Below are positions 1-9,288 of a stretch of DNA of 64,000 nt, piece by piece (positions within the stretch are counted from its first letter, which is position 1; each line of letters starts with the position of its first letter). The translations under genes and the position numbers were made by a program. Below the pieces are notes generated by a model that worked only from the letters and a program-made list of their open reading frames with translations, searched no databases and was not told where the DNA came from. Source of the DNA: Cellulomonas sp. 73-145 (GTDB lineage: Bacteria; Actinomycetota; Actinomycetes; Actinomycetales; Cellulomonadaceae). The stretch is from assembly GCA_001898185.1 (NCBI GenBank), contig MKTI01000006.1:620001-684000 (forward strand). Reading direction: 5' to 3'.

Positions 1-28
1 ACCGGCGGTTGCTCCCGCGCCGGCCGAG

Positions 29-466
29 GTGACCATCGTCTGCCCCGAGTGCGGCACACCCTCCGCCGTCGCGCTCGCCCGGCGCGACGCCGACGACTTC
101 TGCCCGACGTGCGACTACCCGCTGTTCTGGGCCCGTCCGCAGGACCGCACGGTGCCGCCGCAGGACGGTCCCGACGACGCCCGACGGCGCTCGCCCGGCG
201 CGTCCGGCGCGCTGCTGCTGGCCACCGTGCCGTGCCCGGTGTGCGAGGAGCTGAACCTGCCGTCCGCGGTGGTGTGCGTGCGGTGCGGCGCCGACATGGT
301 GCCCCCGCCGCCGCCCGTTCCGGTGCCGCTGCCGGTGCCCGAGCCCGTGGTGGTGGTGCCCGTGGTGGTGCCGCGGGAGCAGCCGAAGGTGCGGTTCCCG
401 TGGTGGTGGTACCTGGCGATGGCCGCGATCGGCGGCATCGCGTGGTGGGTCAGCGCGCACTACTGA
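29..466 (+). CDS. Double zinc-ribbon protein with C-terminal membrane anchor (5' end uncertain)
   Basis: Small protein with two cysteine-pair zinc ribbons: CPEC...CPTC near residues 5-28 and CPVC...CVRC near residues 69-86. A Pro/Val-rich linker follows, then a hydrophobic Trp-rich segment at about 124-143 that would place the ribbons on the cytoplasmic side of a tail-anchored protein. The frame is open upstream to base 2 (reading PAVAPAPAE before the GTG at 29) and no ribosome binding site precedes that GTG, so the real start may lie left of the window. It converges on the large membrane proteins of the injection-system locus and could be the last gene of an operon from the left. Function unknown; the ribbon and helix are seen directly. 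Confidence 0.6.
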   Translation: MTIVCPECGTPSAVALARRDADDFCPTCDYPLFWARPQDRTVPPQDGPDDARRRSPGASGALLLATVPCPVCEELNLPSAVVCVRCGADMVPPPPPVPVPLPVPEPVVVVPVVVPREQPKVRFPWWWYLAMAAIGGIAWWVSAHY

Positions 467-490
467 CCGATCGGTTCCCAGCGCACCGAG

Positions 491-530
491 CGAGGGCCGG
501 GCGGCGGCTAGACCGACCGCCCGGCCCTCG
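491..530. terminator. Bidirectional hairpin terminator
   Basis: A perfect 14-bp inverted repeat (CGAGGGCCGGGCGG at 491-504, complement at 517-530) with a 12-nt loop lies between the convergent stop codons at 466 and 534. It should end transcripts from both sides. There is no U-tract. Confidence 0.85.
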
Positions 531-533
531 TCG

Positions 534-3500
534 TCACGGCGTGATCGTCAGCGTCACTCCCGCGCTGGTCGAGGCCATCAGCGTCGCCGTCTGCGCGTAG
601 GCCGCCGTCAGCGTCGAGGTTCCGGCGGTCCAGGTCGAGGTCGTCGTGCCCGGCACCGTCAGCGTCGCGGTCCCGTTGCTCACCGTCGCCGTGCCCAGGC
701 TGGTGCCGTCCCGGCTGAACGTCACGGTCCCGGCCGTCACCGTCCCCGTGCCGCCGGTCACCGTGGCGGTCAGCACGATCGACTGGGCGGTGCCGGCCTT
801 GAACGTGCTGGTGTCGGAGGCGAGCGTCGTCGTGCTCGCGTACCGCACGGTCACGGCAACGCCCGTGGAGGTCGACGACGCGAAGGTCGCCGTCCCGTTG
901 AACTGCGCGGTGAACGTGGTGCTGCCGCCCGCCCACCCGGTGGTGGCGGGCGTCAGGACGGCCGTCCGGGTGCCGCCGCTGCTCGACACGGTGACGTCAC
1001 CGAGCGAGACGCCGTCCCGGAAGAACGTCACCGTCCCGCCGGTGAGCCCCGAGGCACTGCCCGAGGCCGGGCTGACCGTCGCCGTCAGCGTCAGGGTGTC
1101 GCCCGGCGAGATGGTGGTGGGGGACACGGCGAGCGTGGTGGTGCTCGCCGACTTGGAGAGCGTGAACGCCGTGGTCACCTCGGACACGCTGGGGTCGGTG
1201 GTGCTCACCGCCGCGGACGTCGGGGACACCTGCCAGCCGGTCACGTTGGGGGTCACGGTGTAGTTCGACGTCCGGTCGACGTAGATCACCTCGGCACCAG
1301 TGTCGATGCCGGCCGTGCCGGAGTACACGGTGGTCCCGGAGGCGGTGCCGTTGCTGCGCGTGATGACGAACGGCATGGACTGCGCGCCCGACGTGGCGGA
1401 GGTCGCCGTCACCCGGATGCGCAGCTCGTCGACCGTCACCGTGACGGCCGTGTCCGTGGCCGCGACCGCGGCCGTGTACGTGCCGACGTGGCCGGCGGGG
1501 CCGGACACCGTCGCGGTCCAGGCGCCGGGCGGCACCTGGTTGAACGTCGTCGCGAACGTGTTGGTCCCGGTGCGTACCGCCGGCTGCGCCGCCAGCGCGA
1601 GGCCGCCGGACGGCGGGTTCGGCACCAACGACACCAGTGCGCCGGTCAGGTCGAAGCCCTCCGGCGACGTCACGGTCACGGTCACCTGCCGGGACACCGT
1701 GTACAGCACGATGTCGGCCGAGTAGAGCTGCCCGCCGCTCAGCGTGACCGACCTGGTGGTGGACCCGTACCCCGCTGCCGCGAACGCCAGCGAGTACGAG
1801 CCGTCCGCGATGCCGGTCAGGGTGAACGCACCGGCCGCCGTGGTGGTCTGCTTCAGCACCGTCCCGCCGGAGTCCTTCAGCTGCACCGTCGCGCCGTCCA
1901 GCGCCACCGGCGCCGCGGCGCCGGCCTGGCCGGACACCGTGCCCGTGATCGTGTTGCTGCGCACCGCGATCGGGAGGCTGAGGATGGTCGGCTCACCGGC
2001 GGCCAGCGTGATGTTCACGGTCAGCGGTGCGAACCCGCCGCCGTTGATCGACACGGTGTACGTGCCGGGGTCGTTGCCGGTGAACACGTACAGGCCGCCG
2101 GTCGGCGCCGGCACCGGGCACGTGGTCGACGTGGACGTGGTGCAGTCCTGCGTCTTGGTGCCGTCCACGCCGATCAGGGCCACGTCCAGGGCGTTCACCG
2201 CGGTGGACGTCGGGTCGGAGGGGTCGTAGATCGTCAGCCGCAGGTCCACGGGGTTGGCCTTGAGGAGCAGGTCCTGCGTCACGTCGGCACCGGCGCCCAC
2301 CGTCACGGTCACCGAGGTGGACCCGTCGGCGAAGCTGTACCCGGCCGCGAGGATGGTCACGTTCCACGTGCCGGCGGACAGGCCCTGCGTGGTGGTGGTG
2401 CCGGTGATCCGGTACGCGCCGGCCGCGTCGCTGGTGGCCGTGAACGTCTGGCCGCCGGCCTGCGCGGCGCGCACCAGCACGCCGGCGAGCGTCGCGGTGA
2501 CGCCGCTGGACCGCTGCACGGACACCGTGCCGCCGATGGAGCCGAGCTTGGTCACGGTCACCGGGATCGGGTCCACCTGCCCGGCGGCGACCGTCACCGA
2601 GAACGTGTCGAACTGGAAGCCCGCGGCCTGCACCAGCACCTGGTAGGTGCCGCTCGGCAGCTGCCCGAACGACACCGAGCTGGTGCCGGGGATCGCGGTG
2701 AGCGTCACGTTGGCCGATCCGGGCCGGATCAGCGTGACCACCGGGTCCTGGACCGGGGTGCCGGGCGCGGCACCGGTCACCACGGCCACCGTGAGGTTGC
2801 CGTAGCGCGGCAGGTCGAAGGCGACGGTCGGGTAGGTGGTGGGCAGCACCGGGACGGTGAACGTCAGGGTGCGCGAGTCGAAGCCGGGCAGCGAGGCGGT
2901 CACGCGGTAGGTGCCCGGCCGCACCAGCGTGCCGCCGGCGGGGTCGGTGGGCTGCGACGGGTCCGACCAGACGAGCGTGCCGGACCCCGGGGTGCCGGAG
3001 GCGACGGCCTGCAGGCCCGCGTTGCTGGCCCCGGGCGGACCCTGCACCACCGTGAACGTGGTGCTGGCCAGCTCGGCGTCGGTCGGCGCGGGGGCGCCGG
3101 TGAACGTGATGGTGCCGTCGAAGTGCCGGCCGGTGGGCTCCAGCACCAGCGGGGACGACAGGTCGGCGATGGTGATGTTCGACCTGATCAGCGTGCGGAA
3201 CGGCGCCGGCGTGCCGGTGTACGACACCGTGACGCTCAGCTGGTCGGTCACCACGGGGAAGTACACCTGGGAGGACGTCGTCACGTCGGCCGGGCTGGCC
3301 ACCACCTGGAACGTGCCGTCAGCGGCGGTGGTCACCTGCACCGAGGTGGTGACGGGCACCAGGCCGGAGTACCCCGTCACGCCGGTCAGCTGCACCGTGG
3401 CACCGCCCACAGGGCTGAACGCCGACGAGGTCAGCTGCGTGACCACCGTGCCGCCGAACGCGTTGCGCGGCCGGGTGAGCACCACCTGCGTGGCGATCTC

Positions 3501-6500
3501 CTGGTTGTTGCCCACCGTCAGCACCGGCGAGGAGGCCTTGAGCTGCACGGCCGACGTCGCCCCCGGCGGGACGGTGGTCCAGGTGACGTCGAACCGGTAG
3601 GAGCCCGCGGGCAGGTGCGTGACCGTCACCTGACCGTCCGTGCCCGTGGTCCACGGCGTGGTCGGCGGCGTGTAGGTGCCCGACGAGACGCGCACGGCGG
3701 TGACGACGGCACCGGGCGCCGGCACCAGCGACGACGTGCCGCTGTCCGAGAGGACGCTGACGGCGACGCGCGCGAGCCGGTCCAGCGTCGCGTCGTACCG
3801 GCGCACGTCGCCGGGGCTCAGCACGATCGACACCGGGGCCACCGGCAGGTACTCGCTGTCGCCCGGCTGCACCGACACGTCGAACTGGCCGCTGCCCAGG
3901 CGCTCGAGCGCGTACGAGCCGTCGGGCTTGGTCCCGGCGCACTTGGCGCCGCCGGTGATGGTGCAGGTGATGGAGCCGTCGGGCGCGGTGGAGACCGCGC
4001 ACGGACCGAGCGGCGTGGTGGAGCCGGTGGGCCGGGCGATCACGCAGGTGCCGGCCGGCACCGCCCCGACCCGCGTGAGGATGGTGCCGACGACGGACGG
4101 CGACGGGTACAGCGCCACCTGGGCCGCCTCGACGGTCTGCCCCATCGGCACCTTGACCTTCACCGTGCCGGGCTCGTAGCCGGGGACGGACACGGTCAGC
4201 GTGTAGAGGCCGGGCAGCAGGCCGGTGTCGCCCGGCGCCGGGATCACGTACTCGAGGTCCGGTGCCGAGGTGACCGTGATGGTGCGGGCGGACCCGTCGG
4301 CCGCCGGCGCCGTCATGGTGACGGTGATCTGGCAGACCTCGGGCTTGCCGCTCGGGTCGAGGCCCAGGTTGGTGCAGGTGATCTGGCCGTTGGTGCGGGC
4401 GTCGGACACCCGTCCCTTGATCACGGAGGTGGACAGCAGGCCGGAGCCGGGGATCGGGGTCATCTCGAGGTCCGCCGTGGCGGCCGAGCCGGCGACGACG
4501 GTGACGGGCGCGAACGCCGCGAGGTGGCCGAACAGGTCGGCGGACAGCACGTACGTGCCGGGTGCGATGCCGTTGAACCGGAAGGTGCCGTCGGCGTCCG
4601 ACGTGCTCATCGTCTTGTAGGTGTTCACGCCGTCGGTCAGCTTCAGGCCGGCGCCGCCGAGCCCCGACCCGCTCGGCTCGCGCACCGTGCCCTGCACCAC
4701 GCCGGTGGACAGGTCGAGCCGCATGTCGAGCCGTGCCGCCGACGAGCCCGTGCCGAGCGTCAGCTGGGTGGTCTGCGAGGCGTAGCCCGGGCCGCTGACC
4801 GTCACGGTGTAGGTGGACGGCACCGGCAGGTCGGCCAGCACGAAGGTGCCGACCTGGCCGGAGGTGACCGTCGACGCCGTGCGGGTGGTGGTGCCGTCCG
4901 TCGCTGTGACGGTCAGGCCGCCGACGCCGCCGATCGCGCCGAGCGCATCCGGGCCGGTGACGGTGCCGGCCAGCGAGGCGACGCCGTGCGACAGCGTCAG
5001 GTCGACCACCGAGCTGCCGCCCGGGCCCAGCGAGACCAGGCTCGACTGGGCGCCGTACCGGGTGGCCGCGGCCGTGACCAGGTAGGTGCTGGGGGTCGAC
5101 AGGCCGGTGACCGACCAGGAGCCGACGTTCCCCTGCGTCGCGCTGCTGGTGGTCACCACGTTGGTGCCGTCGGTGATGGTGACGGCGACGCCGCCGAGCG
5201 GGCCGTCGGGACCGGTGATGTGCCCGGACAGCTGGCCGGCGCCCGCCACCATCGTCACCTTGAGCGGGTTGGCCGCCGCCTGCGCACCGGTCAGCTCGAA
5301 GCGCTGCGTCTGGAAGCCCGGCTTGGAGATGGTGACCAGGTAGTTCGACTGTGCCGCCATGCCGGCGAAGGCCCACGTGCCGTCGTTGAGGGACGAGGTG
5401 GTGCGGGCGCCGTCGGCGGGGCCGACGGCCTGCAGCGCCAGCGCGCCGGCGGCGACCTTGCCGAGGTCGGAGCGGTCGACGGGGGCGGACGCGGGGACGG
5501 GCGCGGCGACGACGTTGGAGACGGTGCGGAAGACGGCGTCGCCGGCGGTCTGCGCAGCGCCCGAGGCCGTGGTGGAGGAGCCGCCCGACGAGCCGCCGGC
5601 GGCGGTGCCCGACGACGCCCCGCCGGCCGGTGCCGTCGCGCCGGCCGCTGGTGCCGGGCCGCTGTCGCCGATCAGCAGGCTGGCCGGCACCACCTCGACG
5701 CGGAAGCCCGACGGGTCCGCCGCCGTGACGATCCCGCCGATGCGGACCCCCGTCGCCGCAGCGCCGCCGCCCGACCCACCGGCCGCTCCGCCCGACCCGC
5801 CGGCCGCACCCCCACCGGCCTTGCCGGGTGCCGCCGTACCGCCCGTCCCGCCTGTGCCCGCGGGTGCCGGTGCCACCGCGGCCTGCCCCGCCGTCGTCGC
5901 CGACTGGCTGGCCCGGTGCGACAGCCACGGCAGCCCGACGGCCACACCGGCCACCCACAGCGCCAGCACGGCGACCATCGCCACGCCGCGCAGCACCCCG
6001 GAGGACAGCAGCGGCCGTGCGGTCAGCACCGCCTGGGTGTGCGCGGGTGCCTGGTCGCCGTGCGCGGTGACCGAGTACGCGGTGCGCGTGCGCGGCCCGA
6101 CAAGCCGGGGCCGGTGCACCGCCACGCGAGCCGGCAGGCGGACGGTCGCGTGCGCCGGGACGCTGACCACCTGGCTCTGCAGCTGCACGCGCAGCTCGTC
6201 GGACGCGGCGGCGTCCACCAGCACGTCAGCCGGCCGGTCACCGGTGTTGCTCAGCACCACCGCGACCCGGCGCGCCCGGACGGCGGTCGCCTCGGCAGGC
6301 TCGACGGCGAGCACCACCGCGCTCGGCGCGTCCACCACCAGGGTGCTGTCCACCATCGTCACGCCGTCACCGGCGCCGCCCGGCACCTGGGACTGCACGG
6401 CGAGGGCGTACGGGTAGGTGCCGGGCAGCGCGCCGCGTGCGATGCCGACCACCACGTCGGTCGACGCGGTGGCGTCGGCCGGGACAGCGACCAGGCGTGC

Positions 6501-6683
6501 GGCCCGGGGACGCCAGGCGCCGTCCAGCCCGATGGCGGACACGGTGATGTCGCGGGGCCCGTCGGCCAGGTTGCGCACGTGCACGCGGACGGTGGCCTCA
6601 CGGCCCGCGGGCGCGTGCGCGCCCGGCTCGACCGCCACGCTGACGGTCGGCCTGCTCGGGTGCTGTGCGCTCTGTGCACTCAT
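534..6683 (-). CDS. Giant single-pass membrane protein with carboxypeptidase-regulatory-like and Ig-like repeats
   Basis: 2049 residues. Residues 1-225 look like two Ig/NEW3-type beta-sandwich domains and carry no signal peptide. One membrane helix lies at about 229-252 (VAMVAVLALWVAGVAVGLPW), followed by a Gly/Ala/Pro linker to about residue 310. The rest is a long array of carboxypeptidase-regulatory-like (CarboxypepD_reg) units with recurring G-x-V-T/S-G...YTVTVS patterns. The last ~220 residues are two Big_3_5-type Ig domains (TTTLAVSP..., STTTLASD...), each with a VTFxRDGxSLG motif. It is the last and largest of three genes of this architecture behind a DUF4255 gene, with a 15-nt gap to the previous one, so one operon is likely. 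Catalysis is not expected; a surface scaffold, adhesin or membrane anchor for a contractile injection system is inference. Confidence 0.85.
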   Translation of the reverse strand: MSAQSAQHPSRPTVSVAVEPGAHAPAGREATVRVHVRNLADGPRDITVSAIGLDGAWRPRAARLVAVPADATASTDVVVGIARGALPGTYPYALAVQSQVPGGAGDGVTMVDSTLVVDAPSAVVLAVEPAEATAVRARRVAVVLSNTGDRPADVLVDAAASDELRVQLQSQVVSVPAHATVRLPARVAVHRPRLVGPRTRTAYSVTAHGDQAPAHTQAVLTARPLLSSGVLRGVAMVAVLALWVAGVAVGLPWLSHRASQSATTAGQAAVAPAPAGTGGTGGTAAPGKAGGGAAGGSGGAAGGSGGGAAATGVRIGGIVTAADPSGFRVEVVPASLLIGDSGPAPAAGATAPAGGASSGTAAGGSSGGSSTTASGAAQTAGDAVFRTVSNVVAAPVPASAPVDRSDLGKVAAGALALQAVGPADGARTTSSLNDGTWAFAGMAAQSNYLVTISKPGFQTQRFELTGAQAAANPLKVTMVAGAGQLSGHITGPDGPLGGVAVTITDGTNVVTTSSATQGNVGSWSVTGLSTPSTYLVTAAATRYGAQSSLVSLGPGGSSVVDLTLSHGVASLAGTVTGPDALGAIGGVGGLTVTATDGTTTRTASTVTSGQVGTFVLADLPVPSTYTVTVSGPGYASQTTQLTLGTGSSAARLDMRLDLSTGVVQGTVREPSGSGLGGAGLKLTDGVNTYKTMSTSDADGTFRFNGIAPGTYVLSADLFGHLAAFAPVTVVAGSAATADLEMTPIPGSGLLSTSVIKGRVSDARTNGQITCTNLGLDPSGKPEVCQITVTMTAPAADGSARTITVTSAPDLEYVIPAPGDTGLLPGLYTLTVSVPGYEPGTVKVKVPMGQTVEAAQVALYPSPSVVGTILTRVGAVPAGTCVIARPTGSTTPLGPCAVSTAPDGSITCTITGGAKCAGTKPDGSYALERLGSGQFDVSVQPGDSEYLPVAPVSIVLSPGDVRRYDATLDRLARVAVSVLSDSGTSSLVPAPGAVVTAVRVSSGTYTPPTTPWTTGTDGQVTVTHLPAGSYRFDVTWTTVPPGATSAVQLKASSPVLTVGNNQEIATQVVLTRPRNAFGGTVVTQLTSSAFSPVGGATVQLTGVTGYSGLVPVTTSVQVTTAADGTFQVVASPADVTTSSQVYFPVVTDQLSVTVSYTGTPAPFRTLIRSNITIADLSSPLVLEPTGRHFDGTITFTGAPAPTDAELASTTFTVVQGPPGASNAGLQAVASGTPGSGTLVWSDPSQPTDPAGGTLVRPGTYRVTASLPGFDSRTLTFTVPVLPTTYPTVAFDLPRYGNLTVAVVTGAAPGTPVQDPVVTLIRPGSANVTLTAIPGTSSVSFGQLPSGTYQVLVQAAGFQFDTFSVTVAAGQVDPIPVTVTKLGSIGGTVSVQRSSGVTATLAGVLVRAAQAGGQTFTATSDAAGAYRITGTTTTQGLSAGTWNVTILAAGYSFADGSTSVTVTVGAGADVTQDLLLKANPVDLRLTIYDPSDPTSTAVNALDVALIGVDGTKTQDCTTSTSTTCPVPAPTGGLYVFTGNDPGTYTVSINGGGFAPLTVNITLAAGEPTILSLPIAVRSNTITGTVSGQAGAAAPVALDGATVQLKDSGGTVLKQTTTAAGAFTLTGIADGSYSLAFAAAGYGSTTRSVTLSGGQLYSADIVLYTVSRQVTVTVTSPEGFDLTGALVSLVPNPPSGGLALAAQPAVRTGTNTFATTFNQVPPGAWTATVSGPAGHVGTYTAAVAATDTAVTVTVDELRIRVTATSATSGAQSMPFVITRSNGTASGTTVYSGTAGIDTGAEVIYVDRTSNYTVTPNVTGWQVSPTSAAVSTTDPSVSEVTTAFTLSKSASTTTLAVSPTTISPGDTLTLTATVSPASGSASGLTGGTVTFFRDGVSLGDVTVSSSGGTRTAVLTPATTGWAGGSTTFTAQFNGTATFASSTSTGVAVTVRYASTTTLASDTSTFKAGTAQSIVLTATVTGGTGTVTAGTVTFSRDGTSLGTATVSNGTATLTVPGTTTSTWTAGTSTLTAAYAQTATLMASTSAGVTLTITP

Positions 6684-6698
6684 GGGGCGGGTGGTCCC

Positions 6699-9287
6699 TC
6701 AGGGGATCGGGATGTCGAGCACCAGCTGCTGGCTGGGGTTCAACGTGGTCGGTGGGGAGGTGGCGGCGGCGGCCGCGTTGGCGGACAGCTGCACCTCGAG
6801 CAGGTAGAACTGCGGCGCGTCGACGTCGGTGAACGAGTAGTGGCCGTTGCCGTCGGTGGTGGCCGTCGCCACGGGCGGCGCCGCGGTGCCGTACTGCGAG
6901 GCCAGGTACAGCGACACGATCGCGCCGACGGTGGGCGTGCCGCGCTGGCTGACGACGCCGCTGATCGCGGCGGGGGACACCAGCACGGGAGAGAGCTGCT
7001 GCACCTGACCCGCGGCGAGGGTGACGATGGTCGAGGTGGGCTGCGTGCCCTTGCGGCTGAACGTCACGGTGTACGTGCCCGGCGGCAGGCCCTGCATGGC
7101 GAACGTGCCGACGCTGCCCGCGGGGGTGGACGCCGACGTGACGGTGAACTGGGCCTGCCCGGAGCTGGCGCTGATCTGCACGTTGCCGGCGGGTGTCGCC
7201 GTGCCGCCGCCGGCCGGGCTCTGCGCGACGGTGCCGACGATCTGCGCCGTGGCCGGCCGCATCTTCACGTCCACCGCCGTCGCGCTCGCGGCCCCGGCCG
7301 TCACCGTGCCGAACCCGTCCACGCTGACCGACAGCACCTGCGACTCCAGGTCGGAGCGGGAGAACGTCACCGTGTAGGTGCTGGGGATGTGCAGCCCGGA
7401 GATCGCCCACGAGCCGACGGGTGCACCGCTCTGCGTCACCGTCTGGCGGGTGTCGCCGCCGTCGGTGACGGTGACGGTGACGCCCCCGGTGCCGTCGGGC
7501 GTGGTGGCGGTGCCGGAGAGGGTGCCCGCGGCGGCGCCCAGCGTCACGGCGACGCCGGTCAGCGTCTGGGCCGCACCGAGGTTGAGGTTCAGGGTGGCCG
7601 GGGCGAAGCCCGGTGCGCTGACCACCACGGTGAACGTGCCCGGCGTCGGCAGGCCGCGCAGCGTGAACCCGCCGGGGGTGTCCTGCGTCAGCGTGACGGT
7701 GCGGACGGTCACCTGGCCGAAGGTGGCCACCACGGTCGCCCCCGGCACCGGTCCGCCGGCGCCGGACACCATCCCGGAGATGGCGCCGTCGCCGTCCAGC
7801 AGCTGCACCTGGATGCCGGTCCGGTCCTCCCCGGCGGCCACGTCGAGGCGCTGCACCTGGGTGCTGTACCCCGTCTTCGTCGTCACCAGGTCGTAGACCG
7901 CCGGGGACGGCACCTGGTCCAGCGTGAACGTGCCGTCCGCGCCGACCGGGACGCTGCGCACCACGGCGCCGGAGGTCGCGCCGGGCGCCTCACCGGGCGG
8001 CGGCGTCACCTTGCCGGCCAGCGGTGCGGTGTCCAGCGGCAGCTCCAGCCGCACCACGGCACCGGCAAGGTCGTTGCCGGTCACCGTCCCGGACACCGTC
8101 GCCGGCACGCCGCCGACCACCGCGACCAGGTCGGTCACGTCCTGCCCGGCGGCCAGCGGCACCAGCTGCGCCTTCGCCTGCGCGGAGGCCGCGGGGTACC
8201 AGACCTCGCCGAACCCGGCGGCGCGGAACCGCAGCAGGTACGAGCCGGCCGGCAGCGAGCCGATGTGGAAGGCCCCGGCCGAGTCGGTCGCCGTGCTGGC
8301 CACCGGTGTGGTCGCGTCGGCCTGGTCGAACGCGTCCACGGACACCGCCGCGACCCCGTCGCCGGTCGACAGCAGCCGCACCTGACCGCCGAGGGCAGAC
8401 GTGCCGGTGGTCGTCTTCTGGTCCCGGGCCTGCGCCACCTGCAGCGCGACGTCCCGGTCGGCAGCCGACCGCTGCACCACCCCGCCCAGCGCGGTGGTGA
8501 TCACGGCCGCGAACAGGGAGATCGCCACCACCAGGCCGACCATGGCCAGCAGCCCGCGGCCCAGCAGCGGCTTCTGCACGAAGACGCCGACCGCCGCCGG
8601 CGGGGAGGCGGGCCGCCGGCCGAGCGGGTCGGCACCGTCCCGGGCGGCCCGCTCGACCGCGGCCGCCACGTCCCACGTGCCGAGCTGCGCGGGCAGCGGC
8701 GGCCGCTCGGCCAGCCGCAGTTCGAACGAGCGGGGCTCCGGGGAGCCGACCAGCGGCCGCTTCGCCGTCGTCCGCAGCTGTGTCACCAGCCGCTCGCCCG
8801 GGCTGAGGTGGAACTCGGGCGGGTCGAAGGTGAACCGGACGGCCTTCTCCGGGTCGCTGCCGACGACCGCGCCGTCCACCGCGGTGTTGCCGTTGTTCTC
8901 CACGGCCACCGCGAACGCCGCCGACCGTCCGCCGGTCGCCACCGTCGGCTCCAGACTGACGTCCACCCGCGGCGCGCCGGCGACGTCGATCACCAGCTCC
9001 TCGACGCCCGTGCGTCCCGGGCCGGTCAGCTCGCGGACCTGCACCGCCATCCGCCGCTCACCGGCCGGCAGCTCCGCCGGCAGGTCGAGCGTCAGCGTCA
9101 GCGTGGTGCTCTCGCCGGGGAACAGGGTCGGCTCGGCGGTGTCCGTACGGACCCAGGCCGGGTCGACGCCGAGGCAGCGCAGGGCGTACCCGCTGATCAC
9201 GTCGTCCGTGTTGGTGATGGTCACCAGCACGGTGCTCGGGGCGCCGGCGACCGCGCTGAGGCGGCGCGGGGCCAGGTCGACGCGCAT
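6699..9287 (-). CDS. Membrane-anchored carboxypeptidase-regulatory-like repeat protein (paralogue 2)
   Basis: 862 residues with the same plan as its two neighbours: two N-terminal Ig-like domains (about 1-210) without a signal peptide, a membrane helix at about 241-266, and a C-terminal array of about six carboxypeptidase-regulatory-like domains (for example GTFTVVVSAPGFAPATL, TYTVTFSRSDLES). The ATG follows the upstream stop by one base, so translation is probably coupled. If the N-terminus stays in the cytoplasm, as the lack of a signal suggests, the repeats face outside. The family name says only that the fold resembles transthyretin-like domains. The role in the injection-system locus is inferred from context. 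Confidence 0.85.
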   Translation of the reverse strand: MRVDLAPRRLSAVAGAPSTVLVTITNTDDVISGYALRCLGVDPAWVRTDTAEPTLFPGESTTLTLTLDLPAELPAGERRMAVQVRELTGPGRTGVEELVIDVAGAPRVDVSLEPTVATGGRSAAFAVAVENNGNTAVDGAVVGSDPEKAVRFTFDPPEFHLSPGERLVTQLRTTAKRPLVGSPEPRSFELRLAERPPLPAQLGTWDVAAAVERAARDGADPLGRRPASPPAAVGVFVQKPLLGRGLLAMVGLVVAISLFAAVITTALGGVVQRSAADRDVALQVAQARDQKTTTGTSALGGQVRLLSTGDGVAAVSVDAFDQADATTPVASTATDSAGAFHIGSLPAGSYLLRFRAAGFGEVWYPAASAQAKAQLVPLAAGQDVTDLVAVVGGVPATVSGTVTGNDLAGAVVRLELPLDTAPLAGKVTPPPGEAPGATSGAVVRSVPVGADGTFTLDQVPSPAVYDLVTTKTGYSTQVQRLDVAAGEDRTGIQVQLLDGDGAISGMVSGAGGPVPGATVVATFGQVTVRTVTLTQDTPGGFTLRGLPTPGTFTVVVSAPGFAPATLNLNLGAAQTLTGVAVTLGAAAGTLSGTATTPDGTGGVTVTVTDGGDTRQTVTQSGAPVGSWAISGLHIPSTYTVTFSRSDLESQVLSVSVDGFGTVTAGAASATAVDVKMRPATAQIVGTVAQSPAGGGTATPAGNVQISASSGQAQFTVTSASTPAGSVGTFAMQGLPPGTYTVTFSRKGTQPTSTIVTLAAGQVQQLSPVLVSPAAISGVVSQRGTPTVGAIVSLYLASQYGTAAPPVATATTDGNGHYSFTDVDAPQFYLLEVQLSANAAAAATSPPTTLNPSQQLVLDIPIP

Positions 9288-9288
9288 G